DNA from: Cohnella abietis
Lineage (GTDB): Bacteria; Bacillota; Bacilli; Paenibacillales; Paenibacillaceae
NCBI RefSeq assembly: GCF_004295585.1
Contig: NZ_AP019400.1
Coordinates: forward strand, 4,934,001-4,998,000
DNA: 64,000 nucleotides
Reading direction: 5' to 3'
The position numbers were made by a program, and so were the translations under genes. The notes under the pieces were generated by a model. That model made no database searches. It was not told where the DNA came from and saw only the letters and a list, made by a program, of their open reading frames with translations. Of the stretch, positions 60,357 through 64,000 are shown one piece after another (position 1 is the stretch's first letter; every line of letters begins with the position of its first letter).

Positions 60357-61700
60357 CTACCCAATTATGATTTTCCCCTCTGCATGACGATAAAGCGCTC
60401 TTCCCTGTTTTGGTCCCAGAGCATAAGTCAAAGTTAAAGGCCCTAAACGACCTATGAACATCAGAATGATGATTGTTATTTTCCCCGTCACGGTTAGATC
60501 ACCAGTTAACCCCATAGACAAGCCGACCGTACCGAACGCCGAGGTTACTTCGAACAGAATTTTCAAGAAGGCCGCATCCTCAGTCGTTGCTAACACCATA
60601 GTTCCAAGCATGACGATCCCAATACAGAACAAAGTGACCGTAACCGCCTTGTACACTCGTTCCTGTGCCAATCGGAGGCGGAATAACACAACATCGTCCT
60701 TACCACGAATCATCGCCAGCACTGCACCGACTAGAACAGCGAAAGTCGTTGTCTTAATCCCTCCACCTGTCGACCCAGGAGAAGCACCGATAAACATCAG
60801 AATGATGATGAAAAATTGCGTCGCTTGACGAAATTCCGTAACATCAACTGTAGTAACTCCTCCTGAACGAGTGGTGACCGATTGGAATAGCGATACGAGC
60901 AATTTATGACCAAACCCGGTATCTCCCACAGATCGCCCATTCGTGTATTCAAATATGAAAATAACAAGTGTGCCGACAACGATCAAAATAGCTGTTACAC
61001 TAAGCACCACTTTGGTATGTAATGAAAACCTTTGTTTTTTGCGCCAATCGAACAAATCCGCAAGCACGATAAAACCAAAGCCACCGAGAATAATGAGTGC
61101 CATTGAAACGATATTCATATATACATCCGACGAGTAAGCTGAGAAGCTTTTGAATTCACCCGACAAATCAAATCCGGCATTATTGAAAATAGAAATGGAG
61201 TGAAACACACCATGATACAAAGCTTTTCCTACAGGCATATCGAACATAAAACGGATAAAAAACAAAATGGCACCAACAGTTTCAAGAGCCAATGCATAAA
61301 CAATGACTTTTCTAACGAGTCTAACTAAGCCTTCAATACTTCCTTGATTAAGTGACTCCTGTAAAATAAGCCTTTCCTTAAGAGATATTTTTCTCCTGAG
61401 GATAAGAGCAAACAGTGTGGCAACTGTCATGAAGCCGATTCCGCCGATCTGGATGAGCAGAAGAATAACCCAGTGACCGAAGGTGGAAAAGTAAGTTCCC
61501 GTATCAAATACGACTAACCCCGTCACACACATGGCAGAGGTGGAAGTAAATAAGGCATCTATAAAGGACATCGATTGTCCGCTTATGGAAGCGATCGGCA
61601 GGCGTAGCAGCTGTGCGCCTATAAAAATAATGAATGCAAAACCCATAAGGAGTGTTCTCGGTGGAGAAACACTGAACCATCGAACGACTTTTCTAAACAA
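60357..61700 (-). CDS. ktrB: KtrB/KtrD-type K+ transporter
   Basis: This protein of about 447 residues belongs to the TrkH/KtrB superfamily: four M1-P-M2 repeats making one K+ pore. Filter-like segments with the conserved Gly are STSAMCVTGLVVFD near 52, FNNAGFDLS near 172, VTTRSGGVTT near 280 and SAFGTVGLSMGL near 398. SPGSTGGGIKTTT forms the gating loop. The GTG at 61709 lies inside the ribosome site GAGGTGA, so TTG at 61700 is the better start. It is first gene of ktrBA, behind a c-di-AMP riboswitch with its own terminator. Confidence 0.93.
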   Translation of the reverse strand: MFRKVVRWFSVSPPRTLLMGFAFIIFIGAQLLRLPIASISGQSMSFIDALFTSTSAMCVTGLVVFDTGTYFSTFGHWVILLLIQIGGIGFMTVATLFALILRRKISLKERLILQESLNQGSIEGLVRLVRKVIVYALALETVGAILFFIRFMFDMPVGKALYHGVFHSISIFNNAGFDLSGEFKSFSAYSSDVYMNIVSMALIILGGFGFIVLADLFDWRKKQRFSLHTKVVLSVTAILIVVGTLVIFIFEYTNGRSVGDTGFGHKLLVSLFQSVTTRSGGVTTVDVTEFRQATQFFIIILMFIGASPGSTGGGIKTTTFAVLVGAVLAMIRGKDDVVLFRLRLAQERVYKAVTVTLFCIGIVMLGTMVLATTEDAAFLKILFEVTSAFGTVGLSMGLTGDLTVTGKITIIILMFIGRLGPLTLTYALGPKQGRALYRHAEGKIIIG

Positions 61701-61757
61701 GAAGGTCACCTCTAACTACAAATTCATACCAAATTCATACACACTTTCTGAATCACC

Positions 61758-61779
61758 AAAAAACACTGGAACCCCAGTG
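61758..61779 (-). terminator. Riboswitch-controlled terminator before ktrB
   Basis: On the minus strand CACTGG-GGTT-CCAGTG is followed by TTTTTT. It lies 30 bases after the aptamer and 57 bases before the ktrB start, so it is the probable expression platform of the riboswitch. Confidence 0.88.
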
Positions 61780-61808
61780 CTTCGATTTCGCACATGATTC
61801 CCATTCGT

Positions 61809-61969
61809 ATAGCCTACGAGGTTAGCTGTCGGGTTCGGGCTCGAACAGGCTGCCCTATCCAATGTTAAGTAAACACAATTGGAATTCACCCCGGGATCTC
61901 CGAATACAATTGAACTTGTACACGTGATTGTTTGGTTCCCCCGTTTTCAATAACATGAAATTCGGCTAT
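61809..61969 (-). ncRNA. c-di-AMP riboswitch (ydaO/yuaA type) of ktrBA
   Basis: On the minus strand, ATAGCC (61969-61964) pairs with GGCTAT (61814-61809) to close P1. In between lie GGGGGAACC, CCCGGGGTGAATTC, GGATAGGGC and CCCGAACCCGACAGCTAACC, then CTCGTAGGC, the conserved ydaO core. With the downstream terminator, high c-di-AMP should switch off K+ uptake, as established for Bacillus ktrAB. The rest of the gap to 62242 holds the promoter at 62011-62039 and nothing else that I can assign. Confidence 0.93.
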
Positions 61970-62010
61970 TCATTAAATGAACTTGAAGTCGATTTAAGAC
62001 GTACCTACGA

Positions 62011-62039
62011 ATTATATTCTTTCCCTGTGTGGGGGACAA
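62011..62039 (-). promoter_or_regulatory. Sigma-A-like promoter of riboswitch-ktrBA
   Basis: On the minus strand, TTGTCC (62039-62034), a 17-base spacer and a perfect TATAAT (62016-62011). Transcription would start about 35 bases before the riboswitch P1. Confidence 0.7.
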
Positions 62040-62242
62040 CGTCAGAATGAGGGCAAACCTAGCCATCTAGACGATTAAATGGAGAGCAACCCACATGTTC
62101 AGCCCTCGCACGATGATTATCGCTCGCTTTCCTTTCATTTTCGTCGAAAATGAGAGATACTTGATGGAAATTAAGGTAGTAGTTAGCTAGAACCAACTGT
62201 ATACGTTTACTTGAGCTTCTTTTGCAAAGGGAGAGATGATTT

Positions 62243-63967
62243 TTGAACTCACTTACTTCAAATCAATTGGATAGACGCTGGATATGGGCAGCTACCGTTG
62301 GACTAATCCTATTCTTGCTTATACAAGTATTCCCCGTTACCGGGCAATTGTTTACAACTGAAATCCAAAACGTGATGACACGATCTGAAGCAAAAAATAA
62401 AGCATTAGATTTGGCAGCTTCAAAATTCGGAATTAAGTCTGAACAAGTGCAGGAAGCAACTGTGACCCATTTGTCTGATAGCAACGCTGTAGCCTATTTA
62501 TCCAAGTATAATTTCATGAAAACAGCCGATAAGCTCTGGACCCAAGCTACGCCAACGGACGTTTACGCCGTAAAGCTGCTGTTGAAAGATAGTCAGGATG
62601 CTTTACTGATTTCGCTCAATATGGAAAATGGAAAGCTTGTTGCTTGGAAGTTTGTTGGTAACAACGAACTCAATTCTGTAAGCTCTCGCTCAAAAGCGAA
62701 TATTACCGATGAATCCGTCAGCTCTGCCCTACAATATGCTGAATTCTGGGGAATTCCAGCGGCTGAATGGACATGGGATGAAAGTCGTTCTGACAAGAGC
62801 AGCATGACATTCCTATCCCGTGAAGGCAACATCGGTGAAACACAGCTATGGCTGAAGGTTGTTGTTCCCGAAGGATTTAGCGCTCTTAAATCATCCAATC
62901 CCCCTTGGATTGGAGGCTCAATTGAATACGGAGTGGACTTACCCAAATCCTTTACCTCTTACTTAAAAAACCAAGAAAGCTTAGCTTCAAAGCTATCTAT
63001 GTACGGATTTATTTTACCGCAGATCATTCTGTTCGTTCTCGCTATCATCTATGTGGGAAGTTATGGTGGCCAAACTTCTTATCTGAGAGGAATATTCCTT
63101 TCTGCTGTATATTTTGTGCTTTATGCAGGTATTACGTTTAACATGGTTCCAGGTTTAAGGGCTAGCCTATGGAAATCCGGGAATATCAGTGTTGACGTGA
63201 ACACGGCGATAATCATTACAAGTATTATTATGTATGGTGCTATGGCTGTTCTCACCTATTTCTCCGCTGTTGCAGGAGACGGCTTGTGGAAATCTATGGG
63301 ACATTCTCTTTGGCCAAGGTGGAAAGAAGCAGGCTACGGTATCACGGTGCTTAAAAGTATGCGAGTAGGTTATTTCTTGGCTTTTATCCTTCTCGGAGCG
63401 CAATCCCTTATTTTATTGATTTTGGAGAAAACGTTAGGCTCGTTCTCCTCTTCGGATGCATCCCAGTCTATGTACAATATGACTATTCCATTGTTACTTC
63501 CTTTACTCGCATGGTGTGCGGGTATATCAGAAGAGCTCCAAAGCCGTTTGTTAGGTATCGGCTTATTCCGTAAATGGCTCGTCGGAGGTGCGCGAAAAAT
63601 ACTTGGTCGAGAGCCGTCGCGAAGAACCGCGGTCACTCTTACACTTATAGCGATGATTCCACCGGGTTTGTTGTGGGCTATGGGTCATGTCGGTTATGCG
63701 ATTTATCCCGTCTATACTCGTCTTATAGAGCTCGTTATTATGGCTATTCTGTTTGGTTGGTTTATGCTGCGTTTTGGCATTATGACAGTGATTTTTGCCC
63801 ATGTTACACTCGACGCCATATTGATGGGCATGCAGATGATGTTCGATGGTCTCCCAGGCGATTTCTTCGCCGGAGCATTCAGCCTTATCATGCCAGGGCT
63901 AGCTGGAATAGTTATCTGGTGGCTTCATGGTGTAATTAAAGGGAAGCCCAAGCCTACGGCTGTTTAG
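62243..63967 (+). CDS. CPBP-family intramembrane metalloprotease
   Basis: This 574-residue membrane protein has an N-terminal helix (residues 13-30) and an extracytoplasmic region to about 240 with repeated amphipathic elements. At least eight hydrophobic helices follow. The CPBP/Abi motif 1, EE-x3-R, appears as SEELQSRLLGIG near residue 432. His residues follow in WAMGHVGY and IFAHVTLD, the expected motif 2 and 3 positions. Such proteases process prenyl-like or signalling proteins. The long N-terminal domain is unusual. The start is TTG at 62243 with GGGAG nine bases upstream. No partner gene is evident. Confidence 0.8.
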   Translation: MNSLTSNQLDRRWIWAATVGLILFLLIQVFPVTGQLFTTEIQNVMTRSEAKNKALDLAASKFGIKSEQVQEATVTHLSDSNAVAYLSKYNFMKTADKLWTQATPTDVYAVKLLLKDSQDALLISLNMENGKLVAWKFVGNNELNSVSSRSKANITDESVSSALQYAEFWGIPAAEWTWDESRSDKSSMTFLSREGNIGETQLWLKVVVPEGFSALKSSNPPWIGGSIEYGVDLPKSFTSYLKNQESLASKLSMYGFILPQIILFVLAIIYVGSYGGQTSYLRGIFLSAVYFVLYAGITFNMVPGLRASLWKSGNISVDVNTAIIITSIIMYGAMAVLTYFSAVAGDGLWKSMGHSLWPRWKEAGYGITVLKSMRVGYFLAFILLGAQSLILLILEKTLGSFSSSDASQSMYNMTIPLLLPLLAWCAGISEELQSRLLGIGLFRKWLVGGARKILGREPSRRTAVTLTLIAMIPPGLLWAMGHVGYAIYPVYTRLIELVIMAILFGWFMLRFGIMTVIFAHVTLDAILMGMQMMFDGLPGDFFAGAFSLIMPGLAGIVIWWLHGVIKGKPKPTAV

Positions 63968-64000
63968 AGTAATTAGGCTGAGTTCCTCCTTTCAGTTACC

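Noticed and set aside
62236..62274. 12-codon leader peptide overlapping the start of the CPBP gene
   Set aside because: The ATG is only two bases from GGGAG, while the TTG of the main frame is at the proper nine. The peptide has no attenuator-like features.

Overview
The window comes from a low-to-moderate GC, endospore-forming Firmicute, most likely Paenibacillaceae (Paenibacillus, Cohnella or a relative). This rests on a GerA-type germinant receptor operon, an S-layer-homology protein, strong Gram-positive Shine-Dalgarno sites with many GTG/TTG starts, two ydaO-type c-di-AMP riboswitches, EcsAB, a three-gene sdhCAB operon and a sigma-K-like promoter. It looks chromosomal. I saw no rRNA, tRNA, CRISPR array, insertion sequence or prophage.

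1-15.4 kb (all minus strand) is the accessory block. A giant gene of about 2450 codons (7956-15308) is built from roughly 215 decapeptide repeats of the type DGSVTSEKLA. It has no signal peptide, a sigma-K-like promoter and a globular C-terminal domain. Downstream is a six-gene operon (1579-7723) with four GT-A/GT2-like proteins in two paralogous pairs, a GT-D-fold glycosyltransferase and a sugar-nucleotidyltransferase. A separate four-gene operon (109-1370) encodes small helical or basic proteins. Three of the transferases and one small protein carry the same Lys/Arg-rich stretch plus a Gly/aromatic motif (YxxGYxxG type). I infer a mother-cell-made, glycosylated giant fibre of the spore surface; this is the best candidate for an undescribed system in the window.

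15.6-31.3 kb is mixed. It holds mntH behind an MntR-like box, a CotSA-like GT4 gene, psd, a catabolic operon (SDR, cyclase, D-2-hydroxyacid dehydrogenase, Zn-alcohol dehydrogenase) divergent from a GntR/LacI-type regulator with repeated GTCCAAT sites, a MocR regulator that has lost its PLP lysine, an AraC regulator, a flavin oxidoreductase-like protein, an aminotransferase, a 51-bp tandem repeat array, and ecsAB.

31.4-48.5 kb holds a gerB-gerA-gerC operon with a divergent small two-helix protein (probable D subunit, apparent ATT start), an SLH protein, a YfmL-like RNA helicase, CheX, a zinc phospholipase-C-like protein, a UMF1-type MFS protein, a DHA2 efflux pump with its PadR repressor and two perfect palindromic operators, LysR and PHP-phosphatase genes, a pirin/HxlR divergent pair and a membrane sensor-domain protein.

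48.7-64 kb holds vanY, a two-component system and a lipoprotein; a second degenerate copy of the 51-bp repeat; sdhCAB with a divergent LysR gene; a c-di-AMP riboswitch before a LysM/3D cell-wall protein; a polysaccharide deacetylase; ktrBA behind a second c-di-AMP riboswitch; and a CPBP-family membrane protease.
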